Assembly (NCBI GenBank): GCA_963807975.1
Contig: CAWEDV010000005.1
Coordinates: 1 to 64,000 of the forward strand
DNA length: 64,000 nucleotides
Direction of reading: 5' to 3'
Source of the DNA: JAACFF01 sp963807975
Lineage (GTDB): Bacteria; Chloroflexota; Anaerolineae; Promineifilales; Promineifilaceae
The position numbers were made by a program, and so were the translations under genes. Shown here piece by piece: positions 54,986 to 63,920 of the stretch. How positions within the stretch are numbered: the first letter of the stretch is position 1; every line of letters begins with the position of its first letter. The notes under the pieces are model-generated. The model was not told the origin of the DNA. It did not search any database and saw nothing but the letters and a program-made list of their open reading frames with translations.

Positions 54986-55975
54986 CTATCTTAAGCCCAA
55001 TCGCATATGCGTTAACGTGCGGTGCCGGCTGAAATTCGCCGTGATTAACTGCTGGTTCACCACATCGTCGTCAGCAGGATGAACCAGCTGTACATTGCGC
55101 CTTGGAAGCGTTCGCAGTCCGTAAATCAACTTCTGCAGTAGTGCTCGTTCCAACCGGCCTCTCCACAATGGATGAACCCTCAGATAGAGCTGGTGCGGCC
55201 GTCCCCATTCTCCTCGGATACCTACCAAGCCATTGATCCTTTGCTCTTTGTCAAGGGTAATCCACTGATGCTGAAAACGCCCATTCAAAAAATCTGCAGC
55301 TCTCTGCCAAAAACTGTGCTTATAAGTCTCGACCTCCAGCGCTTCTGGCCATCGAAGATCAGAAGTCAGCACATAATTGTCTAGCTCATATGCCTCTTTC
55401 CAGCGACTTCTGTCCATTCTACGGACATTCGTGGGATAGTAACCACTTCCAGGATCAATCTGCAAGTCACGCACACGTGATACTGAGGAGCGCCAATTCG
55501 TCATATTTCCACACGCATCATAGCCCAGAGACCGGTACAAATTCAAGGCCGCTTCATTGTCAAAATCAACCTGCAGCATAATCTCTCTACCGTTTCGCCG
55601 GTGAACCTCATTTTGCACTGCGCTCATCAACATACGCGCAATCCCCTGCCGCTGGTACGCAGGAAGAACTCCGACATTTGCAACCAGGTAGCGAGTTTTG
55701 GACCGTGTGGGCAGCAGGGTCACATTGCCTACAATTTTCCCATCCCTCTCCCAGACAAAACCAGGAGCCAATCTGGAAAGCATCGGATCCAGTCTCCACA
55801 TAAGGGCTGGCATCCTGCTGTCTGGTAAACTGCGCATAAATTGCTGCCCTTCGGCATCCAATTCTTTGCCAAACACTTGTCGGAGCAGATCAATCAGTTG
55901 GGGCAAATCCCGGTTGGGATCCACCGGACGAGATCCGTTTCCGGATTGGGTTGCGGGAATGGTTACTACCATCAA
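54986..55975 (-). CDS. GNAT-family N-acetyltransferase
   Basis: 329 aa. N-terminal GNAT domain with GNVTLLPTRSKTRYLVANVG and the acetyl-CoA loop VLPAYQRQGIARMLM (Q-x-x-G-x-A), beta-5 NEAALNLYRSLGY, then a second GNAT-like half (residues about 165-329), so probably a tandem-GNAT protein. Lies within the SHOCT-module gene run. Substrate unknown. Confidence 0.82.
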   Translation of the reverse strand: MMVVTIPATQSGNGSRPVDPNRDLPQLIDLLRQVFGKELDAEGQQFMRSLPDSRMPALMWRLDPMLSRLAPGFVWERDGKIVGNVTLLPTRSKTRYLVANVGVLPAYQRQGIARMLMSAVQNEVHRRNGREIMLQVDFDNEAALNLYRSLGYDACGNMTNWRSSVSRVRDLQIDPGSGYYPTNVRRMDRSRWKEAYELDNYVLTSDLRWPEALEVETYKHSFWQRAADFLNGRFQHQWITLDKEQRINGLVGIRGEWGRPHQLYLRVHPLWRGRLERALLQKLIYGLRTLPRRNVQLVHPADDDVVNQQLITANFSRHRTLTHMRLGLR

Positions 55976-56091
55976 TCTCTTCCACTATCTATACTTCGAT
56001 CTCCCATTCTACCCGCAATTTGCATCAGTGCGAACTAGACCTTGCCCGTTGTTTGACGCTTCTGCAAACATCCACATCATTACAGGATCAA

Positions 56092-57369
56092 CTATTGTTC
56101 GAGTGCTTTCAATAACGTGGCTGCTTCATTAGGGGAAATGGTACCATTCTCCACCATCTTCAGAATCTTCAGCTGTTCTTCGCTGGTCGTCTTCGTCGGT
56201 GTTGGATCGGACCAGCGAGCTCGCTTGGGCGGGGCTGAATATGAGCCCCGCCTTTGATACTTTTCCGCACGTGCCGCTTCTCTTTCGGCATATCTACGTG
56301 CTTTCTCAGCCGCCTCCTCCGCCTTTCGGGCAGCCTTTTCCGCTTGCTGGGATACCTTATCCGAGATATTCTGCGCGAAATCAGGTCCAAACGAAGTCTC
56401 AAGCTCCTTCGTCAGACTGGCCATGCTCTGGCTGACTTCAGAGGAAATTCGCGCTCCCAATTCAGAAAAATCTATCGAGAAGTCCATATCAAATGCCTCT
56501 TTTTGATCGGCGCCCCATTTCTCGTCGATGAGCTGGCCCTCTTTTAGGCTAATTTGGCCTCCCGCGCTTAAGGTCACCACCGTATCTCCATCGCCAATCC
56601 TTCCTATCAGGCTATCGTCGATCTCTTTCACATCAACAAGCGGCAGGCGGTTCTTTATGCTGGGTGCGGTTGCTGCCAATTCAATAGGTGCCGTTACTGG
56701 CCAGCGAACAACAATATCTCCTGATGCTGCGAACGAATGCTTGCCTGGAGCAAGCCCTCCCTTGAGACGAATATCACCGTGAACATCCTTGATTAAGCAC
56801 AGATCGCCCAGATTACGCAGGTTGACGTCACGACGCCCCGCCTTAATAGTCACTGCGCCATTGACTGTGCGTAAGCTAACATCCCCCATGGCCTGTCCAA
56901 GAAAGATATTGCCATTTATGAAATACGCTGCCAAATCACCGTAAACGCTCTCTACCGACAAATCCCCGTCTACACGTCGTGCAACTGCATCGCCCATAAC
57001 AGTCTCAACCCGTAGCTGTCCTTGCAGATTCTTAGCTGACAAATCACCGTGAACAATAGAAATTGTTGCTTCCATCAAGTTATGCAGCACGGCATCTCCA
57101 CTTACTTCGCCCACTTGAACGTCTCCGCGAATGCCTTTGATCAGCAGGTCTCCTTGAACATTCTTCACCCAGATTGATGCTTCTGCCGGAACTTGCATGC
57201 GCAAATCGCCCGCCGCCTGAAATACGAATTTCCCCTCGGACTCGACCAATTCGTACGACCCTTGAGCCTGCACACTCATTTCCGACCACGGCCGGATCAC
57301 CAGGTCGCCCGCGCATTGAGCGATCTCTAGACGCGGCAGCTTTCCCGTAACTATTTTCTCTGTAACCAT
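56092..57369 (-). CDS. DUF4097-like beta-helix protein with C-terminal SHOCT module
   Basis: 425 aa. Residues 1-270: repeated short beta rungs with G-D spacing (VQGDLLIKGIRGDVQVGEV, VHGDLSAKNLQGQL, VNGAVTIKAG), as in DUF4097/adhesin-like domains of Lia/YvlB-type stress proteins. Residues about 330-375: charged coiled coil (KAARKAEEAAEKARRYAERE). Residues 395-425: EEQLKILKMVENGTISPNEA ATLLKALEQ, the SHOCT-like module. Cytoplasmic by sequence (no signal). 12 bp downstream of the next SHOCT gene. Confidence 0.82.
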   Translation of the reverse strand: MVTEKIVTGKLPRLEIAQCAGDLVIRPWSEMSVQAQGSYELVESEGKFVFQAAGDLRMQVPAEASIWVKNVQGDLLIKGIRGDVQVGEVSGDAVLHNLMEATISIVHGDLSAKNLQGQLRVETVMGDAVARRVDGDLSVESVYGDLAAYFINGNIFLGQAMGDVSLRTVNGAVTIKAGRRDVNLRNLGDLCLIKDVHGDIRLKGGLAPGKHSFAASGDIVVRWPVTAPIELAATAPSIKNRLPLVDVKEIDDSLIGRIGDGDTVVTLSAGGQISLKEGQLIDEKWGADQKEAFDMDFSIDFSELGARISSEVSQSMASLTKELETSFGPDFAQNISDKVSQQAEKAARKAEEAAEKARRYAEREAARAEKYQRRGSYSAPPKRARWSDPTPTKTTSEEQLKILKMVENGTISPNEAATLLKALEQ

Positions 57370-57381
57370 TCCAACATCCCC

Positions 57382-57888
57382 TTACTCAAAGAATATCTTT
57401 ACGTGTTCGTTGCTTTCTTCATCCTGTACATCAACCAGCAGGCCGGCTTCCGCGCTGTCAAACATCTTACTCACCTCGTCGAGATCGACACCCTTCATTT
57501 CCGGGCTAAACACCTTTGCCACGCCCAGGCCAAATTTCACCATCGCAAATGGTACGTTTACCGAAACTTTTCGTTTTCCAGTCTTGCTGTCGGTGACCTG
57601 CACGCGCAGCCAGCGCAGGGTATGACCATTACCGTTTCCTTTTGGAGCAGCAGGCAGCTCATCAAAATCCATCTGGTCGGCAAAAGCAGTTTCTTCACTG
57701 ACCTTGATCTTCAGCACCTCTTCACCACCATACCCTTCCTCCATTTCTGGCTTGTATAGTGGTTCACCAGCCGGCACCGGCTCTTCTACTTGTGCCGAAC
57801 CTTCCAGCAAGTTGACTGCCTTGTCAATACTAATTTTCCCTCTGGACAACAAATCCAAGACTTCTTCCCTTGATACTTTTTCTGACAT
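57382..57888 (-). CDS. SHOCT-like module protein with basic beta domain (copy 1)
   Basis: 168 aa from ATG 57888 (AAGGTG upstream). N-terminal module SREEVLDLLSRGKISIDKAV NLLEGS, acidic Glu/Pro linker, C-terminal domain homologous to the 126-aa protein at 54.5 kb (VTDSKTGKRKVSVNVP, VDLDEVSKMFDSAEAG, DVQDEESNEHVKIFFE). Follows the DUF2089 gene with an 18-bp gap; likely one operon. Confidence 0.78.
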   Translation of the reverse strand: MSEKVSREEVLDLLSRGKISIDKAVNLLEGSAQVEEPVPAGEPLYKPEMEEGYGGEEVLKIKVSEETAFADQMDFDELPAAPKGNGNGHTLRWLRVQVTDSKTGKRKVSVNVPFAMVKFGLGVAKVFSPEMKGVDLDEVSKMFDSAEAGLLVDVQDEESNEHVKIFFE

Positions 57889-57905
57889 CAAACACCTTCT
57901 TTGAT

Positions 57906-58286
57906 TCAACCCTTGCCTCGTAAGAGTTCCAACGCTTCTTCGGCACTAAGATTTCCCTTATTTAGCTCAGTCAACACTTCGATTCTGGTCTCTTCCGGTA
58001 CCCCTTTGTCATCTGGGGATCCGACCTCATATCCCATGGTACGTACCACATCGTTCAACCGTGCCCGCACTGCCGGATACGAGAGTCCTAGTTCTTTCTC
58101 AACCCACTTAATCTTTCCTTCGCAGCGTAAAAACGTTTCAACGAAGTTCAACTGTTCCGATGATAAATAATAGAGACGGCCGAGTGTGAAATGACCTTCA
58201 ACGCTTGTATCACAATTTCGACATTTCAGACGTGTCACATGCAGCGTATCTTGACATATGGGGCATTGCCCAATTACTGGATTCAT
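57906..58286 (-). CDS. DUF2089 protein: zinc ribbon + helix-turn-helix + SHOCT-like tail
   Basis: 126 aa. Zinc ribbon CPICQDTLHVTRLKCRNC (four Cys), then FTLGRLYYLSSEQLNFVETF LRCEGKIKWVEKELGLSYPAV RARL (HTH-like), and C-terminal EETRIEVLTELNKGNLSAEE ALELL, the same short module as in the other members. Probably a regulator or assembly scaffold and first gene of the operon. Preceded by a good promoter (58337-58365). Confidence 0.85.
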   Translation of the reverse strand: MNPVIGQCPICQDTLHVTRLKCRNCDTSVEGHFTLGRLYYLSSEQLNFVETFLRCEGKIKWVEKELGLSYPAVRARLNDVVRTMGYEVGSPDDKGVPEETRIEVLTELNKGNLSAEEALELLRGKG

Positions 58287-58336
58287 GGAATCAAATCTCC
58301 ACAGTTTTTTGTTGATAAAAACCCGTTTTCATTAAA

Positions 58337-58365
58337 ATAGTAAATGAGAATCATCGTAATGTCAA
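58337..58365 (-). promoter_or_regulatory. Consensus promoter of the DUF2089 operon with Fur-like centre
   Basis: Minus strand TTGACA (58365-58360), 17-bp spacer, TACTAT (58342-58337), 50 nt before the DUF2089 start. The spacer (plus strand ATGAGAATCATCGTAAT) includes ATGA-GAA-TCAT, which resembles half of a Fur/metal-regulator box. The surrounding 150 bp is very AT-rich. Confidence 0.65.
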
Positions 58366-58559
58366 GTATATTATTAATATTTCGTACTTTGTAGTTATTT
58401 TTATTATATCTGAGTGAATTTTTTTCGATCGGCAAGTACCCGTCACCGTTTCACTGCTCCGGAATATCTAGTTGGCATAGTCCATAGACCTTTGTCCCAA
58501 AGGTAGCGTAACAAGTGGTATAAATGCGGTTGGAGAATAGGGGGGGATTTTTTGCTTTA

Positions 58560-60041
58560 TTAGCGCTTCGTCTTCAGTTTTCTATCTTCAAACAACCGGC
58601 TCAGCGGGACTTCGCGAATTCCGAGCCAGGCCACATATCCGAATCCCAGCAAACTGGTAAACAACAAGAACATCGGTCCAGGATTGTTATTGATCACTGC
58701 CAATCCAATACCAACCGCGGCATAAAGTGCCAGAAATAACTCCACAATCCAGATTCCATCCCAGCGCAGCCGGTAAGCGAAACGATTCTTAGCATCCGCT
58801 CCAATTTTACCTTCACTCATTCCTTTTGGCGTGCGCACAAAAGGATGGCTACTCCCGAAAAACGCCTGCAGTATCGCCCTGCTGTTGCTCGGTGCCGTTC
58901 CTACCGCCACCAGCAGCAGAGTTGGGAAATGCAGGAGGCGCCGTCCCCAGTTTGAATAACTCTCTTTCTGCGCCAGGACAAAGAGAATTGGCTGACCCAA
59001 TCCAATGATAGTGAACATGAGCATCACCGACGGCAATCGTACATCAAGCAGAATGATCGGAATTTGCAGCAGCAGTAACATTAGCAAGAGAATGTGAGTC
59101 GCATACGCCGACATAGAAATGAGTGCATAAAGCCGCGCTGTTAAGGAATAATTTGGCTCTCGCAAAATGTCCAGAAAGTACTTATTGAGACATTGGATGG
59201 AGCCCTTGGCCCAGCGAGCCTGCTGGTTTTTGTAGGCCGAAATACTGAGTGGAAGCTCTGCAGGAGCGATCACATCAGGCAGGAACTGGAAGCTCCACCC
59301 TTTCAGAACAGCTCTAGTACTCAAGCAGAGATCTTCACACACCGTGTCATCCAGCCAGCCCCCCGCATCATCCATGCATTCTCGACGCCAGACGCCAGCA
59401 GCCCCGTTGAACTTGGGGAACAAGTTCGCCCGGTGCCGCACAGTTTGTTCCATCACGAAATGTTTATCCAGTGCAATAGATTGTGCTGCCGTTAGCGGAG
59501 ATTCTCCCGCGTTGAGGTGGCCCCATCGTGCTTGAATCATTCCTAAATCAGGAGCGATCAAAAAATGGGGGATCGTATTGAGCAAAAAGTCAGACGCAGG
59601 TTGAAAATCTGCATCGAAAATCGCCAAAAACTCTCCTTCGGCCTGAACCATCGCCTGGGACAAAGCACCCGCCTTGTATCCATCACGATGAGTCCGGTGG
59701 ATATGCTCAATGCGCGCACCTTGATTGCGGTACTTTTCCACGAGCCTTGCCACAATAACAGACGTATCGTCGTTCGAATCGTCGATCACCTGTATCTGTA
59801 GACGATCAGATGGATAGTCCAAATGCACGGCCGCCTCAATCAATCGTGTGACGACATAGCGCTCATTGAATACAGGAAGTTGCACCGTTACATTTGGAAG
59901 ATCGCGATTTGCAAAAGCCGGCGCCGAAACATTCTCATCCCTGTGTCGCCAATAAAGGAAGAGCGTAAAAATTCCCAACAACCCATAAATCGACAGCAGC
60001 GCAACTACTATCGTGTACGTCCATGTGAGTATATCGGTCAT
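58560..60041 (-). CDS. Membrane GT2 glycosyltransferase (cellulose-synthase/mannan-synthase-like)
   Basis: 493 aa. One N-terminal helix, cytoplasmic GT-A domain, and four or five C-terminal helices. Catalytic signature: VIDDSNDDT, DADFQP (DxD), CEDLC (ED base), QQARW (Q-x-x-R-W product channel). Processive or single-addition beta-glycan synthesis from a nucleotide sugar; acceptor and sugar unknown. Its ATG overlaps the DUF951 stop by one base, so the two are coupled. Confidence 0.9.
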   Translation of the reverse strand: MTDILTWTYTIVVALLSIYGLLGIFTLFLYWRHRDENVSAPAFANRDLPNVTVQLPVFNERYVVTRLIEAAVHLDYPSDRLQIQVIDDSNDDTSVIVARLVEKYRNQGARIEHIHRTHRDGYKAGALSQAMVQAEGEFLAIFDADFQPASDFLLNTIPHFLIAPDLGMIQARWGHLNAGESPLTAAQSIALDKHFVMEQTVRHRANLFPKFNGAAGVWRRECMDDAGGWLDDTVCEDLCLSTRAVLKGWSFQFLPDVIAPAELPLSISAYKNQQARWAKGSIQCLNKYFLDILREPNYSLTARLYALISMSAYATHILLLMLLLLQIPIILLDVRLPSVMLMFTIIGLGQPILFVLAQKESYSNWGRRLLHFPTLLLVAVGTAPSNSRAILQAFFGSSHPFVRTPKGMSEGKIGADAKNRFAYRLRWDGIWIVELFLALYAAVGIGLAVINNNPGPMFLLFTSLLGFGYVAWLGIREVPLSRLFEDRKLKTKR

Positions 60042-60241
60042 TATTCCTTCTGTTCGGCTTGTGATATCGTGCTTTTGTACCGTTTATTAAAGGTACCGCG
60101 CGGCAGCACTATTTTGCGACCGCAGCCCTGGCAAATCAAGCCAATATCAACTCCCAATCGAACAACCTCCCAATCAAAGCTGCCACATGGATGTTTCTTG
60201 CGCAAGCGAACAGTATCTCCTAAATGAACCTCAATATACAT
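60041..60241 (-). CDS. DUF951 small zinc-ribbon-like protein
   Basis: 66 aa from MYIEVHLGDTVRLRKKHPCG; a start at 60283 adds 14 atypical residues. Family pattern KKHPCGSFDWEVVRLGVDIG LICQGCGRKIVLPR with three Cys. Usually near translation or membrane genes; function unknown. TAATG overlap with the GT2 gene. Confidence 0.85.
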   Translation of the reverse strand: MYIEVHLGDTVRLRKKHPCGSFDWEVVRLGVDIGLICQGCGRKIVLPRGTFNKRYKSTISQAEQKE

Positions 60242-60551
60242 AGCTCGCGGATTATAGCAGAATGGCTTACAGAAACATGGCATTACCTAATGCGCTTATC
60301 TCACGATAATGACTGTTTTGGCCATACAAACGCGCACTCATGTGCAGGCAAGTGGGATCCAGATGTGGTATGATTTTGGTCAGTTGACCCATTGGCGAAT
60401 CATACAAGCGGTCACAAAGCGTTTAGGATTATTACAAACTCCTGGAGTAGTTGTCACGTCCGCGCAGGCAGGCATACACTCCGTCGCTATCGAAGATGGA
60501 AGTATAACAAATCGACCTGTGTCTCTTACTTTGAAGATGCTGTGATGGTTC

Positions 60552-61196
60552 ATGGTTGGTAGAGAGAAAAACAATCCACCAGACGACACAAACCCAGATT
60601 TTTCGTCGCCGGTTGCAGACGGGTCAGGCGAAGAACTATTACGCCTTGCCCGATCCGCCATCAGGGTCCATCTGCGTGATGGCCTGGTACCCGTTAGCAG
60701 CAAGCCTGACCCACACCCCTCATCTCATGCAGGTCTTTTCGTTACCTTATGGAAGGGTAAAACCAATAATACTGAAGCCGCTGCTCTTGATCAATCGGCT
60801 CTGCGCGGCTGCATTGGTCAGTTGCAAAGTACGCTCCCGCTCCCCGAACTTGTGCAGCAGGTAGCAGTTGCAGCATCCACCCGTGATCCCAGATTTCCTC
60901 CCCTTACGCTTGCAGAACTCGAGACCACGATTATCGAAATAGCCATTCTTTCCCCAATGCGTGAAATCACCGATCTTAATCAGATTTCGATTGGCCAAGA
61001 TGGCCTTATGATCGAAGGAAACGGCCGTCGCGGGCTGCTCTTGCCCAAGGTTGCCGTTCGTATGGGCTGGGATCAGAGATCCTTTTTGACTGGCGTTTGT
61101 AACAAGGCCAGCCTACTATCAACTTATTGGCCATCACTTTATAAACTATATGCCTTTACAACAAGGGTCTACGAGGAAAGAGGCAATTATGTCTAA
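60552..61196 (+). CDS. AMMECR1-domain protein (AmmeMemoRadiSam component A-like)
   Basis: 214 aa. AMMECR1 core GLFVTLWKG, LRGCIGQLQ, AASTRDPRFPPLTLAELE, IEIAILSPMREI. Polar N-terminal extension of about 28 residues. The Memo and radical-SAM partners of the three-gene system are not adjacent. Overlaps the following gene by 8 bp. Confidence 0.88.
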   Translation: MVGREKNNPPDDTNPDFSSPVADGSGEELLRLARSAIRVHLRDGLVPVSSKPDPHPSSHAGLFVTLWKGKTNNTEAAALDQSALRGCIGQLQSTLPLPELVQQVAVAASTRDPRFPPLTLAELETTIIEIAILSPMREITDLNQISIGQDGLMIEGNGRRGLLLPKVAVRMGWDQRSFLTGVCNKASLLSTYWPSLYKLYAFTTRVYEERGNYV

Positions 61197-62721
61197 ACAC
61201 AGGGAATTAATCAAGGAAGATAGTCGAGGATCAGCGTCCAGAAACGTAGCGGCCCTATCCCTCCTAATGTTAATCTTCGTTGGCGTCGTTTGGACCATCG
61301 GCACAAGCAGCGCGGCATCTCTCAATCTAACCACGGTTGAGGCTGCGCCACCGCGTTATATGACCGCCCCGGGCGATCTACCATCCTTTGAAGTGACCAG
61401 TGGCTCCGGACTTCCAGGTGCAGGCTATATCTTCTTGAGCTATTTTGACTACGAAACAGTAGGCCGCAGCAAAGCCTATCTCCTCATCTTGGATAACAAT
61501 GGCGAGCCTGTATATTATAATCGCCTCCCCGGAATTCCCATCACACATGATTTCAAGAAACAGCCCAATGGCCAGTTAACGTATTTTGTACCCTTAGCCG
61601 CCCAACAGCGTTTCTATGCCCTTGATCAGTCATATCGGACCGTTGCCACCTATGAAGCTGGCAACGGCTACACAACCGACCTCCACGACTTACAGATTCT
61701 TGATAACGGACACGCCTTGCTGCTCATATACGATCGCAGAAGAGTCGATCTAACCGAATTTGGGGGGAAAGCGGATGCAGTTGTCGTTGATTGCATTGTT
61801 CAGGAACTTGACCAGGACAAAAATGTCGTTTTCGAGTGGAACAGCGCTGACCATATCCCCATTACCGATACCATTCAAGCGCTCGATACCAATGAAGTCC
61901 GCTATATCCACTGCAACTCTGTCGAACCTGATACCGATGGCCACCTATTTCTCTCCAACCGCAACCTGAACGAGATCACCAAGATAGATCGACAGAGCGG
62001 TGCCATAATCTGGCGTTTTGGCGGCAAGCAAAGTAATTTTAAATTCACGAACGATATTGGCTTCAGCGTCCAGCACGACGCCCGCCGGATTGCCAATGGC
62101 AACATTACCGTGTACGACAACGGAAACTTCAACAGCCCCCGCGTATCTCGCGGCTTGGAATACAAACTCGACCTTATAGGTGGGAAAGCTACCCTAGTTA
62201 GAGAGTATCGCAACACACCCGATGTATGGGCCTTGGCTCTGGGCAACATCCAGAAGCTGGATAATGGCAATGTCGTCGTTGGTTGGGGCCGGTCTAGTAA
62301 GCCCTTCTTTACTGAGTTTACCGAAGATGGCGAATTGGTTTTAAAGATGGATGCCCTTGAAGGAACAGGAAGCTACCGCACATTCCGATTCCCCTGGAAA
62401 GGCTATCCAACATGGCCCCCTGCCCTGATTGGACAGGTTAAAGAAGAAGTAGTTCGCCTATTCTTCAGTTGGAACGGCTCAACCGAAACTATTTCCTATC
62501 AGGTGCTCGGTGGCAAGGACAGAAATAATCTCAAACATCTCGCCACCATTCCTAAGAACAGCTTCGAATCATCATTTGATTATGTAGCGCCTTCTCATGG
62601 GCTCTGGTATTTTCAGGTAATCCCTGTGGACAATCAAGGTCAGCCCAAAACTCCTTCGCAGCTTATCCCGCTAATTGTTGGTGGCGATCCCTTGTATTTC
62701 CCAATGAGTGCTGCTAGGTAA
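61189..62721 (+). CDS. Secreted arylsulfotransferase-family protein, paralogue of the 31.5-33.1 kb gene
   Basis: 510 aa from ATG 61189 (GAGGAAAGAGG site; an in-frame upstream start lies inside AMMECR1). Signal anchor (AALSLLMLIFVGVVWTIG), then TAPGDLPSFEVTSGSG, GYIFLSYFDY, TDLHDLQILDNGHALLLIYD, IHCNSVEPDTDGHLFLSNR, SGAIIWRFGGKQSNF, QHDARRIANGNITVYDNG and NVVVGWGRS. Same domain order as the other copy, with C-terminal LFFSWNGSTETISY. Sulfotransferase activity is not shown; secreted or surface-anchored. Confidence 0.86.
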   Translation: MSKHRELIKEDSRGSASRNVAALSLLMLIFVGVVWTIGTSSAASLNLTTVEAAPPRYMTAPGDLPSFEVTSGSGLPGAGYIFLSYFDYETVGRSKAYLLILDNNGEPVYYNRLPGIPITHDFKKQPNGQLTYFVPLAAQQRFYALDQSYRTVATYEAGNGYTTDLHDLQILDNGHALLLIYDRRRVDLTEFGGKADAVVVDCIVQELDQDKNVVFEWNSADHIPITDTIQALDTNEVRYIHCNSVEPDTDGHLFLSNRNLNEITKIDRQSGAIIWRFGGKQSNFKFTNDIGFSVQHDARRIANGNITVYDNGNFNSPRVSRGLEYKLDLIGGKATLVREYRNTPDVWALALGNIQKLDNGNVVVGWGRSSKPFFTEFTEDGELVLKMDALEGTGSYRTFRFPWKGYPTWPPALIGQVKEEVVRLFFSWNGSTETISYQVLGGKDRNNLKHLATIPKNSFESSFDYVAPSHGLWYFQVIPVDNQGQPKTPSQLIPLIVGGDPLYFPMSAAR

Positions 62722-62759
62722 TCCCAAGGCCATGTCTCAGATTGTTAAGAGTGCAAAAA

Positions 62760-63920
62760 ATGCCTAACAACCAGCCCGTGATTCTGGTCCACGGTATGTT
62801 TGGTTTTGGGCCAAAAGAATTAGGCGATCTCGATTATTGGGGAGCAGCCTTTAAAGTTCCCTCACCCTTACCTCGATTCGAAGCATCGGTTGGCCCAATA
62901 AGCTCGGCCCATGATCGTGCATGTGAATTAGCTGCCCAGATCAAGGGAGCAAGGGTAGATTATGGACAGCAGCATGCAGACACCAACGGTCACACACGTT
63001 TGGGCAAAGATTATTCAAATCATGGCTTTTTCCCCGCTTGGAACTCAGAACGCCCCGTTCATCTTGTTGGTCACAGCCTCGGAGCACCGACCATCCGCTG
63101 CCTTCAATACTTACTTGATGTTGATTACTGGGGCTGGGGAAGTAGCAGAAGTTGGATCTGTTCCATAACATCTATCTGCGGCTCCAATAACGGCAGCACC
63201 GCCACCTATTATTACGGAGCTGACGAGCAAACCGGCCTCCTTTCTCGCTCCAGCGGAATTACGCCTGTCCTGCACCTGCTGGAGTTATATACCTCGTATA
63301 CTGGCGAATTGCTTGATCAAATCTATGATTTCGATCTTGATCATTGGGGTTACCAGCGCCTTCAGCAAGAAGATCTTCTTACATACTTACGTCGTATTGC
63401 CAAGTCGCCCTTTTTCTGGGGCAAAGACAATGCCATCTACTCGGCAACGCTTCAAGGAGCTTTCGAAGATAACGGCCGTTGGCCAACCTTTCCCGAAACC
63501 TACTACATGTCAATCGTCTCTGAACAAACTTTCAGAATATGGCCCTCCGGGCACTATTTTCCATCACCACTGATGAATCCTTCGTTGTTTGCAACAGCAA
63601 GCTTCATCGGAAAAAAACAGTTTTCCAAGTCGCCGATTCCCGCTGACAACTTCAATAGCCGTAATTGGTGGGAAAATGACGGCTTGGTATCAACCCATTC
63701 CCAGATCGCACCCCACACCAACGGCCTTCACCCACTTGGCGGTGAAATAGCAAAAAACTCAGCCACAACCCAACTCCAGAAGGGTCTTTGGTACCATGAA
63801 TGGGCCCATGGTGTTGATCATGGTGCCATTTGTGTCACACCACGCTGGTGGCAGCACCGTTGGCAGCGAAAATACTATAGACGCCTATTTTTGCGCCTAG
63901 CTGGCTTACAATTAGATTGA
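62760..63920 (+). CDS. Lipase, staphylococcal/Geobacillus-like (family I.5-type)
   Basis: About 386 aa from ATG 62760; a TTG at 62742 is an alternative. Alpha/beta hydrolase: oxyanion VILVHGMFGFG, nucleophile VHLVGHSLGAPTIRC (Gly-His-Ser-Leu-Gly), acid in WWENDGLVSTHSQ, His in EWAHGVDHGAICV. The second-lid and Zn-insert type length fits this family. No signal peptide visible. Follows the arylsulfotransferase-like gene by 38 bp. Confidence 0.88.
   Translation: MPNNQPVILVHGMFGFGPKELGDLDYWGAAFKVPSPLPRFEASVGPISSAHDRACELAAQIKGARVDYGQQHADTNGHTRLGKDYSNHGFFPAWNSERPVHLVGHSLGAPTIRCLQYLLDVDYWGWGSSRSWICSITSICGSNNGSTATYYYGADEQTGLLSRSSGITPVLHLLELYTSYTGELLDQIYDFDLDHWGYQRLQQEDLLTYLRRIAKSPFFWGKDNAIYSATLQGAFEDNGRWPTFPETYYMSIVSEQTFRIWPSGHYFPSPLMNPSLFATASFIGKKQFSKSPIPADNFNSRNWWENDGLVSTHSQIAPHTNGLHPLGGEIAKNSATTQLQKGLWYHEWAHGVDHGAICVTPRWWQHRWQRKYYRRLFLRLAGLQLD

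Noticed and set aside
60309..60545. 78-codon frame before AMMECR1
   Set aside because: No RBS, no family resemblance, and composition does not look coding.
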